Positions 34,910 to 42,590 of a stretch of DNA of 64,000 nt are shown here, piece after piece. Below the pieces are notes generated by a model. That model worked only from the letters and a program-made list of their open reading frames with translations. It was not told the DNA's origin and did no database searches. Positions within the stretch are counted from its first letter, which is position 1. The number at the start of each line of letters is the position of its first letter. Origin of the DNA: Bradyrhizobium arachidis. GTDB lineage: Bacteria > Pseudomonadota > Alphaproteobacteria > Rhizobiales > Xanthobacteraceae. The stretch is from positions 5,952,001-6,016,000 of the forward strand of contig NZ_CP030050.1 of NCBI RefSeq assembly GCF_015291705.1, in the 5' to 3' direction. The translations under genes were made by a program, and so were the position numbers.

Positions 34910-35515
34910 ATGGCTCCCCTGCCCCCTCCACAGACGATGAAAGAGCGGATCCTTCAGACCGCCGACAAGCTGTTCTATCTGCAAGGCATTCGCGCCATCG
35001 GCGTCGACACCATCGCGGCCGAGGTCGGCATCTCCAAGCGCACGCTCTACAACCATTTCCCATCCAAGGACGCGCTGATCGCGGCCTATCTCGAGCGCCG
35101 CTTTGTAGCTCAGCGCCCCTCCGACAAGCCGCCCGCCGAGCAGATCCTCGCCACCTTCGATTCGCTGGAGCGGCGGTTTGCGGCCAAGGATTTTCGCGGC
35201 TGCCCGTTCGTGAATGCCGTGGCCGAGCTTGGGCCCGCGGATCGCGCGGTGAAGAAGATCGCGATCGCCTTCAAGGAAAGCCGCCGCGTGTGGTTTCGTG
35301 ATCGCTTGACCGAGCTTGGTGTTGCCGACGCAGAGGCGCTGGCGACACAGCTCGTGCTGCTCGTCGACGGCTCCATCGCGCAGGACCTCGTCCGCGACGA
35401 TCCCGCGATGGCCCGCGCCGCGAAGGAGGCGGCGAAGGTGTTGTTGCGGAACGCGGGGGTGGATGTCGGTGGGGATGCGAAGGCGGTGAAGCGAGGCAAG
35501 CCCGCGCCACAATAA
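34910..35515 (+). CDS. TetR family transcriptional regulator
   Basis: 201 residues from ATG 34910. The N-terminal HTH is complete: ILQTADKLFYLQGIRAIGVD, TIAAEVGISKRTLYNHFPSK. The ligand-binding half includes FRGCPFVNAVAELG, typical of TetR_C regulators linked to MFS efflux pumps. It probably represses the divergent transporter and itself. Length is normal. GTG 34853 upstream would place the operator inside the coding region and is unlikely. Confidence 0.9.
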   Translation: MAPLPPPQTMKERILQTADKLFYLQGIRAIGVDTIAAEVGISKRTLYNHFPSKDALIAAYLERRFVAQRPSDKPPAEQILATFDSLERRFAAKDFRGCPFVNAVAELGPADRAVKKIAIAFKESRRVWFRDRLTELGVADAEALATQLVLLVDGSIAQDLVRDDPAMARAAKEAAKVLLRNAGVDVGGDAKAVKRGKPAPQ

Positions 35516-35657
35516 CAGCTGTCGTCCCGGACAAGCGAAGCGCCGATCCGGGACCCATACCCACAGGGCGCAATTTGACGAAGACTTGGAGTTACCAGCT
35601 CGCGCTATAACCCCTCCCTGGGGTTATGGGTCCCCGCGTTCGCGGGGACGACAGCTG
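35516..35657. repeat. Palindromic intergenic repeat
   Basis: 13-bp perfect outer inverted repeat CAGCTGTCGTCCC (35516-35528) and GGGACGACAGCTG (35645-35657), with further internal palindromes (TCCCGGACAAGCG...CCGATCCGGGA, GGTCCCCGCGTTCGCGGGGA). Similar in type to 54401-54505. The remaining 35658-35851 holds no gene. Confidence 0.8.
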
Positions 35658-35851
35658 AGGATGTGGCGACGACACCTGACTGCACGTCAGCGCCACTTCG
35701 CGATGATGCCAACATGCCCCTGTTTTGCCCGACGAGTCAAGCAAAATTCCAAAAATCCGAATGCCGCTCTTCGTGACCGGCACCCCCTCGATCCGACCAG
35801 CTCCGGCTACTGTGCATGGGGTTGTTTTCGCGTTTTTATGCGCAGCCGGCC

Positions 35852-37225
35852 TCACGCCGCCTGCGACACCACGCGATTGCGGCCGTCGTGCTTGGCGCGA
35901 TAGAGCGCGGTGTCGGCGCGCTTGAGGACGTCGGCGACCGCCTCGCCCTTCTGTTCCAGCGTGGTGAGGCCGATCGAGATCGTGACCTCGATGCGCTTGG
36001 TTCCCTTGTGGACTGCAAAGGGCTCGCCCGCAATCGAGCGGCGCAGTCGCTCGGCGACCATGCCGGCGACGTGCAGATCGGTCTCCGGCATCACGATGAC
36101 GAACTCCTCGCCGCCATAGCGGCAGGCAAGGTCGATGCCGCGGATCGATTTGCGGACGCGCACGGCAAACTCACGCAGCACGTCGTCGCCGGCGTCGTGG
36201 CCGTAATTGTCGTTGATCGACTTGAAGTAGTCGATGTCCAAAATCATCAGCGCGAGCGGCTTGCCGCGGATCGAGGCCTGCTCGGCGAGGGTCGCCAGGT
36301 GACTCTCCATGTAGCGGCGATTGTGCAGGCCGGTGAGCGCGTCGGTGATCGCCATCTCGATCGAGTTCTGCACGTTGTCGCGCAAATGATCGGTGTAGCG
36401 GCGGCGGCGGATCTGGGTGCGCACGCGCGCCAGAAGCTCGGTCTTGTCGATCGGGCGCAGCAGATAATCGTTGACGCCGATCTCGAGGCCGCGGAGCAGC
36501 CGCGTCGAGTTCTCGGGGTCGGCGATGGCGAGGATCGGCACGTGGCGCGTGCGCTCCAGCGAGCGCGCCTGGCTGCAGAGCCTGAGGCCATCGAAATTGT
36601 TGAGGTCGAGCGAGACGATCAGGAGGTCGTAATTGCCTTCGGCGGCGTGGAACAGCGCCTCCGTCGGATTGGGCTCGACGTCGATGGTGTGCTCGGCGGC
36701 GAGCGTCGTCGCCAGCCGCTCATAGGAGGACTGGCGGTCGTCGACGAGGAGAATGCGGCCGCCCTTCCCCGTGTCGGCCACGGCGCTGCGCTCGGGCGCC
36801 TGCATGCCGATCTCGAGCGAGGTGATGGCGCGCATGCGCAGCTCATCGGTCATCATCTTCAGCCGCGTCAGCGAGCGCACGCGCGCGATCAGCACGACGT
36901 CGGAGACGGGCTTTGTGAGGAAATCGTCGGCGCCAGCTTCCAGGCCGCGGTTGCGGTCGGCCGGGCTGTCGAGCGCGGTGACCATCACGACGGGAATGTG
37001 GTGCGTCGCCGGGTCGGTCTTGAGCCGGCGGCAGACTTCAAAGCCGTCCATATCAGGCATCATGACGTCGAGCAGGATGATGTCGCATTCGGCGCGCCGG
37101 GCCATCGCCAGCGCCTCGGTACCGTTCGAAGCGGTCATCACGTCGAAATATTCGGCGGACAGGCGGGCTTCGAGGAGTTTGACGTTGGCGGGAACGTCAT
37201 CGACAACCAGGATACGCGCGGACAC
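35852..37225 (-). CDS. pleD: PleD diguanylate cyclase response regulator
   Basis: 457 residues, REC-REC-GGDEF as in Caulobacter PleD. First receiver: acidic pair Asp9/10, phosphoacceptor Asp53 (DIILLDVMMPDMDG), Lys in LTKPVS. The second receiver lacks the phosphoacceptor (SLDLNNFDG), as an adaptor receiver should. GGDEF active site CRYGGEEFVIVMPE with an inhibitory RxxD (RGID) five residues before it, so product inhibition is retained. It makes c-di-GMP and controls polar development. It lies 14 bp after divK in the same direction, as expected for the divK-pleD operon. Confidence 0.95.
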   Translation of the reverse strand: MSARILVVDDVPANVKLLEARLSAEYFDVMTASNGTEALAMARRAECDIILLDVMMPDMDGFEVCRRLKTDPATHHIPVVMVTALDSPADRNRGLEAGADDFLTKPVSDVVLIARVRSLTRLKMMTDELRMRAITSLEIGMQAPERSAVADTGKGGRILLVDDRQSSYERLATTLAAEHTIDVEPNPTEALFHAAEGNYDLLIVSLDLNNFDGLRLCSQARSLERTRHVPILAIADPENSTRLLRGLEIGVNDYLLRPIDKTELLARVRTQIRRRRYTDHLRDNVQNSIEMAITDALTGLHNRRYMESHLATLAEQASIRGKPLALMILDIDYFKSINDNYGHDAGDDVLREFAVRVRKSIRGIDLACRYGGEEFVIVMPETDLHVAGMVAERLRRSIAGEPFAVHKGTKRIEVTISIGLTTLEQKGEAVADVLKRADTALYRAKHDGRNRVVSQAA

Positions 37226-37239
37226 TGTGAACTCACTTC

Positions 37240-37605
37240 CTATCCGATAAAACGCCGGACCGTCTCAATGAATTTGCCGACCGAGATCGGCTTGGACAAA
37301 TAGGCTTCGCAGCCGCCCTCGCGGATGCGCTCTTCGTCGCCCTTCATCGCGAACGCCGTGACCGCGACGACGGGAATGGCACGCAGCTCCGGATCGTCCT
37401 TGATCCAGCGCGTCACCTCGAGGCCGGAGACCTGCGGCAGTTGGATATCCATCAGCACGAGGTCGGGCCGGATCTTGCGCACGAGGTCGAGCGCCTCGTA
37501 GCCGTTGCTGGTGCCGGAGGTCTGGTAGCCGTGCGCCTCCAACAGGTCGCGGAAGAGCTTCATGTTGAGCTCGTTGTCTTCCACGATCAGGACGGTCTTA
37601 GCCAT
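37240..37605 (-). CDS. divK: DivK single-domain response regulator
   Basis: 121 residues, one receiver and nothing else. Phosphoacceptor Asp53 ([14 protein letters not shown]), acidic pair Glu9-Asp10 (LIVEDNELN), Thr and Lys in [13 protein letters not shown] and [11 protein letters not shown]. DivK relays signals from PleC/DivJ to DivL and CckA in the alphaproteobacterial cell-cycle circuit. It is the upstream gene of divK-pleD. Confidence 0.95.
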   Translation of the reverse strand: MAKTVLIVEDNELNMKLFRDLLEAHGYQTSGTSNGYEALDLVRKIRPDLVLMDIQLPQVSGLEVTRWIKDDPELRAIPVVAVTAFAMKGDEERIREGGCEAYLSKPISVGKFIETVRRFIG

Positions 37606-37795
37606 CCCGCCCTCCTGTTTGGTCCGAGAGACCGATACATGTGACGCCTCAGGCGCCTCTTCCCGGCGCTTCGAAAACTGGATTCAAACTAGCCTCAGAT
37701 TCGCTCTAGTTTCGTTAAACCCGAGGGCCCACTTTCTGCGATGTGGTTTCCAGTTGCTTGTCCCGGGCCGCAAGACTCAAGGCTGAGACTCGGGC

Positions 37796-38155
37796 ATGAT
37801 CCAAAGTAGACACCGAAAGTTAACGGAAAGGCAAATTGCGCCATTGAAAAAGCCTGTTCACAACCCCCGCGAAGTTGCTGAAATCGTTGCGATTCAGGCG
37901 CTATCCTTCGTCGCCAGCGAGCCCGAGCGGCTGGGCCTGTTCCTGGCCGAGACAGGGGTCGGTCCGGAGACCCTGCGCAATGCCGCCTCGGACCCCAATT
38001 TCCTCCTCAGCGTGCTCGATTTCGTGCTGCGCGATGACGACACCGTGAAGGCCTTCGCCAAGGCCTCGGAACTGCACCCGACCAACGTCGCCGCGGCACG
38101 GCAGGTCCTTGGCGAGGCGCTCGGCGACCCCAATTGGGAGCGCGACGTGCCGTGA
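37796..38155 (+). CDS. DUF3572 family protein
   Basis: 119 residues, helical: EIVAIQALSFVASEPERLGL, FLAETGVGPETLRNAASDP, FLLSVLDFVLRDDDTVKAFA. This small conserved alphaproteobacterial protein of unknown function sits directly in front of dinB, and its TGA overlaps the dinB GTG start (GTGA), suggesting translational coupling. The first 23 residues vary in the family, so an internal start is possible. Confidence 0.85.
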   Translation: MIQSRHRKLTERQIAPLKKPVHNPREVAEIVAIQALSFVASEPERLGLFLAETGVGPETLRNAASDPNFLLSVLDFVLRDDDTVKAFAKASELHPTNVAAARQVLGEALGDPNWERDVP

Positions 38156-39441
38156 CTGCTCCTGATACGGCCGGGCCCCGCTGCTTCTGCCGGGATTGTC
38201 TGGCCGATCTGGATATGGGCGTGCGGCGCTGTTCCGCCTGCGGTTCCCCCCGCCTCGTCCGCCACCGCGCACTGTCGGGCTTGACCATCGCCCATATCGA
38301 CTGCGACGCCTTCTATGCGACGGTCGAGAAGCGCGACAATCCTGACATCGCCGACAAGCCCGTCATCATCGGCGGGGGAAAGCGCGGCGTCGTGTCGGCC
38401 GCCTGCTACATCGCGCGCACCTATGGGGTGCGCTCGGCGATGCCGATGTTCAAGGCGCTGGAGGCGTGCCCGCATGCGACCGTGATCCCGCCCGACATGG
38501 CCAAGTACGTCCGCGTCGGGCGCGAGGTGCGGCAGGCGATGCAGGCGCTGACGCCGCTGGTGGAGCCGCTCTCGATCGACGAAGCCTTCCTCGACCTCTC
38601 CGGTACCGAGCGGGTCCACGGCATGATCCCGGCCAAGGTGCTGGCGCGCTTTGCCCGCAACGTCGAGCGCGACGTCGGCATCACTGTCTCCGTCGGGCTG
38701 TCCTGCAACAAGTTCCTTGCCAAGATCGCCTCCGACCTCGACAAGCCGCGCGGCTTTGCCGCGCTCGACCAGGAGGAAGCCCGCACGATGCTGGCGGAGA
38801 AGCCGGTCGGCTTCATCTTCGGCGTTGGACCTGCGACGCAGGAGCGCCTCGTGCAGCGCGGCTTCCGCATCATCGCCGACTTGCAGAAGGCCGACGAGAT
38901 CGAGATGATGCGGCAATTTCCGAGCGACGGCCGCAGGCTGTGGCGGCTCGCGCGCGGCATCGACGACCGCCGCGTCGAGCCTGATCGCGGCGCCAAGACG
39001 ATCTCCAGCGAGACCACCTTCGAGACCGACATCCGCGATTTCGCGAGCCTTGAGAAGATCCTGTGGCGGCTGTGCGAGAAGACATCGTCGCGCCTCAAGA
39101 GCAGCGAGCTCGCCGGCTCGACGGTGACCCTGAAACTGAAGACCGCCGATTTCCGCCAGCGCACCCGCTCGCAGTCGATCGCAGCCCCGACCCAGCTCGC
39201 CGCAAAGATCTTCTCGATCTGCCGCGAGATGCTGGCCAAAGAGATCGACGGCACCGCCTTCCGCCTGATGGGCGCCGGCGTCAGCGCGCTGCGCGACGGC
39301 TCCCCCGCCGACGACACCGACATGCTCGACCGCCGCGCCGCCCATGCCGAGCGCGCCGTCGACAGTCTGCGCAAGAAGTTCGGCAGCGCCGCAGTGATCC
39401 GGGGCATCGCCTATGACGGGCCGGAGAAGGCGCAGGAGTGA
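38152..39441 (+). CDS. dinB: DNA polymerase IV (Y family)
   Basis: 429 residues from GTG 38152. Residues 10-40 are a four-Cys zinc ribbon (CFCRDCLADL, RCSACGS), the extension seen in rhizobial Pol IV. Polymerase core: IAHIDCDAFYATVEKRDNP with metal-binding Asp, PLSIDEAFLDLSG with the catalytic Asp-Glu, and GVGPATQERL helix-hairpin-helix. A little-finger domain completes it. It copies damaged DNA with low fidelity. Probably co-expressed with the DUF3572 gene. Confidence 0.95.
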   Translation: MTAPDTAGPRCFCRDCLADLDMGVRRCSACGSPRLVRHRALSGLTIAHIDCDAFYATVEKRDNPDIADKPVIIGGGKRGVVSAACYIARTYGVRSAMPMFKALEACPHATVIPPDMAKYVRVGREVRQAMQALTPLVEPLSIDEAFLDLSGTERVHGMIPAKVLARFARNVERDVGITVSVGLSCNKFLAKIASDLDKPRGFAALDQEEARTMLAEKPVGFIFGVGPATQERLVQRGFRIIADLQKADEIEMMRQFPSDGRRLWRLARGIDDRRVEPDRGAKTISSETTFETDIRDFASLEKILWRLCEKTSSRLKSSELAGSTVTLKLKTADFRQRTRSQSIAAPTQLAAKIFSICREMLAKEIDGTAFRLMGAGVSALRDGSPADDTDMLDRRAAHAERAVDSLRKKFGSAAVIRGIAYDGPEKAQE

Positions 39442-39457
39442 TCGTGCCCTGCTCAAC

Positions 39458-39613
39458 TCAGTCGCATTCGAAGATCCGTGCACCCGGATAGGCGCGCCTG
39501 GCATAGCGAACGACCAACTGCCGATCCTGAGTTTCCAGGAACGGCGTTCGGATCTGGCAAGACCCGACGATGAGGTGCCACAGGCCGTTGAGCTTCCGAA
39601 TGACGACGTTCAT
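39458..39613 (-). CDS. Small hypothetical protein
   Basis: 51 residues: MNVVIRKLNGLWHLIVGSCQ, then LVVRYARRAYPGARIFECD. AAGG lies before ATG 39613. It is convergent with dinB, its stop 16 bp from the dinB stop. No known motif; codon use is plausible but the call rests on little. Confidence 0.4.
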   Translation of the reverse strand: MNVVIRKLNGLWHLIVGSCQIRTPFLETQDRQLVVRYARRAYPGARIFECD

Positions 39614-39813
39614 TTGAGCCTTTCTCGCAGTGACCCGAGTGGACTCAAATTGTAAGAATCTCCCGCCGTCGCTCAATTGTACCAGCGTAAGATCAGGGTA
39701 TGAGAAGGATTAGAGGGGATATACAAAGGTATGTTGCGTCTAGCTTCAGCGGCCGCTGGCGCCAACAGCTTCGCAGGGGTTCAAACGATCCTACCGGTTC
39801 GGAGGCTGGCACC

Positions 39814-40221
39814 GTGACAGGCGAACGCGATCTCGACGCGCTGCTGAGCAACATGAAGCCGGAGATCATGGACGGAATCTTCGTGTTCTGCACGCTTGCG
39901 CCAAGCGCGAGCATTCCGGCCACCATCAGCCCGATGCTGACGTTCCGCGAACGCGAAGGAACGACGCTGGTGATACTGCACGAGGACGCTGAACGTGCCG
40001 GACTACGCCACGAATTTCTCTCGCGCTTGATCACCCTGACAGTTCACTCCGCGCTCGATGCGGTGGGCTTTCTCGCGGCAATCACGGCGCGTCTGGCCGA
40101 ATCCGGCATCAGCGTGAACGCCGTGTCGGCGTTTTATCACGACCATCTCTTTGTACCTGTCGAGCAGGCCGATGAAGCGATGGCTGTTCTCCAGGAGATG
40201 TCTGGCGGGAGGCACGCGTAG
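39814..40221 (+). CDS. ACT domain protein
   Basis: 135 residues from GTG 39814, chosen because GGAGG lies 8 nt upstream; ATG 39700 gives a 38-residue low-complexity extension. The pattern GIFVFCTLAPSASIPATISP, FREREGTTLVILHEDAERAG, then SALDAVGFLAAITARLAESG and VNAVSAFYHDHLFVPVEQAD is a two-module ACT fold (DUF2241/ACT_3-like), binding small ligands such as amino acids. Its stop codon falls inside the repeat at 40217. Confidence 0.85.
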   Translation: MTGERDLDALLSNMKPEIMDGIFVFCTLAPSASIPATISPMLTFREREGTTLVILHEDAERAGLRHEFLSRLITLTVHSALDAVGFLAAITARLAESGISVNAVSAFYHDHLFVPVEQADEAMAVLQEMSGGRHA

Positions 40222-40253
40222 CCCGGATGGAGCGAAGCGCAATCCGGGCTACG
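40217..40253. repeat. Short palindromic (REP-like) element
   Basis: CGTAGCCCGGAT and ATCCGGGCTACG are perfect 12-bp inverted arms around GGAGCGAAGCGCA. This repeat is widespread in Bradyrhizobium. It lies between two convergent genes and may act as a terminator or mRNA 3'-end stabiliser. Confidence 0.8.
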
Positions 40254-40256
40254 GAC

Positions 40257-40655
40257 TCACGGACACAGCGGAAGCAGTTGGTCGCGTGTCAGAGGCGCGA
40301 GTTTGACTGCTCCCGGCGAGGACGGATCGAGCCACAGGATCTCCTCGATCTCCGCACCGGGACTGACGGAATGCGCGATGACGATGCGGAAAACCTCCGC
40401 ATCGACCAGCCGGCCCGGCTCATTCGCCGCTGGCGCGGTGTATCGCCCGAGATAGGTCATCTCGTTCGGATCGATATCGATCCCGAGCTCCTCGGACAAT
40501 TCCCGCCTGAGCGCGACTTGCGGATGCTCGCCGGCCTCGATCTTTCCGCCAGGTTGCATGAAACTCTCGGTCGCCTTCTTCCTGACAAGCAGGACGCGTC
40601 CATCGCTCCTGCTCATCAATGCAGCAGCTATCCGAATGGCACTTTGCGACGTCAT
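40257..40655 (-). CDS. NUDIX hydrolase
   Basis: 132 residues from ATG 40655; GTG 40664 is equally close to the site. Nudix box GGKIEAGEHPQVALRREL, SEELGID matches GX5EX7REUXEEXGU exactly. Such enzymes cleave nucleoside diphosphates linked to another moiety; the substrate is unknown. It follows the RidA gene in the same direction 12 bp after its stop. Confidence 0.9.
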   Translation of the reverse strand: MTSQSAIRIAAALMSRSDGRVLLVRKKATESFMQPGGKIEAGEHPQVALRRELSEELGIDIDPNEMTYLGRYTAPAANEPGRLVDAEVFRIVIAHSVSPGAEIEEILWLDPSSPGAVKLAPLTRDQLLPLCP

Positions 40656-40667
40656 TCCGTCCACACC

Positions 40668-41069
40668 TCAATCCGCAACCGCGATCGCTTCGATCTCGAT
40701 CAGCCATTCCGGCGCGGCGAGCGCGGAGACGCCGACGAGGGTCGAGGCCGGCGGCTCCATGCCTTCAAAAAAAGCCGAGCGGGCCTTGCCGATGATCGGA
40801 CGCAGCTCCGGCTTGTAGCCGACCACGAAGGTCGTGATCTTCACGATGTTGGCATAGCTCGCGCCGGCCGCCTTCAGCGCGTGGCCGAGATTCTGCATCA
40901 CCTGCGTGGTCTGCGCGGCGAGATCGCCCTCGCCGACGATGCGGCCCTCCTCATCCACCGACACCTGCCCGGAGATGTAGATGGTGCGCGCGCCGGAGGC
41001 GGTGACGACGTGGGAATAGGCTGGATTGTGATGAAGGCCGCTGGGGCGGAGATGATCGAGCTTGGGCAT
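40668..41069 (-). CDS. RidA family enamine/imine deaminase-like protein
   Basis: 133 residues, ATG 41069 with GGGAG upstream. RidA fold landmarks: TIYISGQVSVDEEGRIVG, DLAAQTTQVMQNLGHALKAA, ANIVKITTFVVG, and the terminal IEIEAIAVA. The arginine of canonical RidA (the R of the RPxR active site, near GxRS/ASTLVGV) is not present in the usual form; here it reads EPPASTLVGVSALA, so it belongs to a non-canonical RidA subgroup. Upstream of the NUDIX gene. Confidence 0.85.
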   Translation of the reverse strand: MPKLDHLRPSGLHHNPAYSHVVTASGARTIYISGQVSVDEEGRIVGEGDLAAQTTQVMQNLGHALKAAGASYANIVKITTFVVGYKPELRPIIGKARSAFFEGMEPPASTLVGVSALAAPEWLIEIEAIAVAD

Positions 41070-41156
41070 GGGGGCTCCCTGGCGTTTTGTTCGTCGGGCA
41101 GCCTATCCGGATCGTGAGATCGGAGCCAGCGGGAAGATGCGGCGCACGATGCTCCG

Positions 41157-42590
41157 CTATCTCTCCCGCATGCTCTCGTGCCGATAGCGCGCAAGCGGCG
41201 ACAACAGATAGCTGATGATCGAGCGCGTCCCGGTCTTGATCTCGACCGTCACGGCCATGCCGGGTGAGAGATTGACGGATTTGTCGTCGATCAGCATCCG
41301 GTCCTTCGCGGGAGCGATCCGGGCCGAATACACCAGCTCCTGCCCCTTGGGCTCGCTGCTGTTCTGTTCGGTGCCCAGGGATTTGTCGCCATTCTTGTCG
41401 GCAGGCTTGTCGCGGGTGATGGCATCGTGTGACACGCTCGTGACCTTGCCGTCCACCAGGCCATATCTGGTGAAATTGAAGGTATCGATCTTGATCGCGA
41501 CGTCCTGGCCGACCTCGATGAAGCCGATGTCGCGGTTCGACACGATCGCCTCGATCTCCAGCCGGCTCTCCAGCGGTACGATCACCATCAGCGACTGCGC
41601 GGGCGTGACGACACCGCCAACGGTGTGGATGGCAAGCTGCTGGATGACGCCGTCGACCGGTGCGGTCAGGCGCTGAAAACTCCTCCTCTGCTCGGCCTTG
41701 ACGACGTCCTGCATCAGGCCCGCGGCCTTCTGCTCGGCCTTGGCGAGGTCGTCCGACAGCGAGCGCTGATATTCGGCCGTCGTCTTCGTCCCGGTTTCGA
41801 CCAGTGCAGCGAGGGCCGCGTCGGCCTCCTTGGACCGGCTCCTTTGAACCACGAGCTCCTGCTGCTGGCCCACCAGATCCTGGAGCTCCTGGAGATAAAA
41901 GATCTTCGATCCCAGTTCCTTGTCGAACAGCTGCTTGCGCATGTCGACGCGTTGCTGGAGCAGCGGGATCGTCGCCTCGAGCTTGCCGATCGTCGCCGTG
42001 ATCGTGGTCCGCTCGGCCTCCTTCTGCGCGACCTGGTGCTCGATCGAGGCCAGCTTGGCGGCCTGCTCGGCGGCCTGGCTCGCCAGAAATCGGCGCTGGA
42101 CCTTCACGAGTTCGGCGGGAGCGCCTTCCGGCGGATGGAAGCTGGCGACCGGATCGCCGCCGCCGGCAAGCGCCGCGCGCAGCCGCGCCGCCTCGAGCTG
42201 CGCACCAACGAGATCGCTCTTGAGGTGTCCGAGCTCGGCCTCGTTCATCGTGGAGTCGAGATCGACCAGCACATCCCCTGCCCGCACCGTCTGGCCATCG
42301 GCGACCTGGATCGCGCGCACGACGCTGGTCTCGAACGGTTGGATCACCTTGGTCCGGCCGCTCGGGATCACCTTGCCCGGCGCCACCGCGACGATATCGA
42401 CGGTGCCGAGGCAGGCCCAGGCGGTCGCCACCGCGAAGGCGGCGACGATCACGGCGCCGACGGCGCGGCCGACCGGATTGGGCGGCGCCTCGACGATCTC
42501 GAGCGCGGCCGGCAGGAAGGCTATCTCGTCCTTGCTGCGCACCGGAGCTCTGCTGGCCGGAAACGGCACGACCTTGCTAGCTGATTTCAT
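41157..42590 (-). CDS. Type I secretion membrane-fusion protein (HlyD family)
   Basis: 477 residues. One N-terminal membrane segment (VGAVIVAAFAVATAWACLGT), a barrel-sandwich/lipoyl pair split by a long periplasmic hairpin (about residues 120-300, heptad-rich), and VSNRDIGFIEVGQDVAIKID as the beta-barrel. HlyD joins the inner-membrane ABC protein to an outer-membrane TolC-type channel; no tolC is present here. Its start overlaps the last 14 bp of the ABC gene, so both are made together. Confidence 0.9.
   Translation of the reverse strand: MKSASKVVPFPASRAPVRSKDEIAFLPAALEIVEAPPNPVGRAVGAVIVAAFAVATAWACLGTVDIVAVAPGKVIPSGRTKVIQPFETSVVRAIQVADGQTVRAGDVLVDLDSTMNEAELGHLKSDLVGAQLEAARLRAALAGGGDPVASFHPPEGAPAELVKVQRRFLASQAAEQAAKLASIEHQVAQKEAERTTITATIGKLEATIPLLQQRVDMRKQLFDKELGSKIFYLQELQDLVGQQQELVVQRSRSKEADAALAALVETGTKTTAEYQRSLSDDLAKAEQKAAGLMQDVVKAEQRRSFQRLTAPVDGVIQQLAIHTVGGVVTPAQSLMVIVPLESRLEIEAIVSNRDIGFIEVGQDVAIKIDTFNFTRYGLVDGKVTSVSHDAITRDKPADKNGDKSLGTEQNSSEPKGQELVYSARIAPAKDRMLIDDKSVNLSPGMAVTVEIKTGTRSIISYLLSPLARYRHESMRER

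Noticed and set aside
35816..37303. 495-codon open frame antisense to pleD
   Set aside because: Shadow of a high-GC gene. The product is low complexity (Arg/Ala/Val/Glu-rich) with no motif, while the minus strand encodes a perfect PleD.
37894..39504. 536-codon open frame antisense to the DUF3572-dinB pair
   Set aside because: Same third-position GC effect; it spans two real genes and has no recognisable domain.
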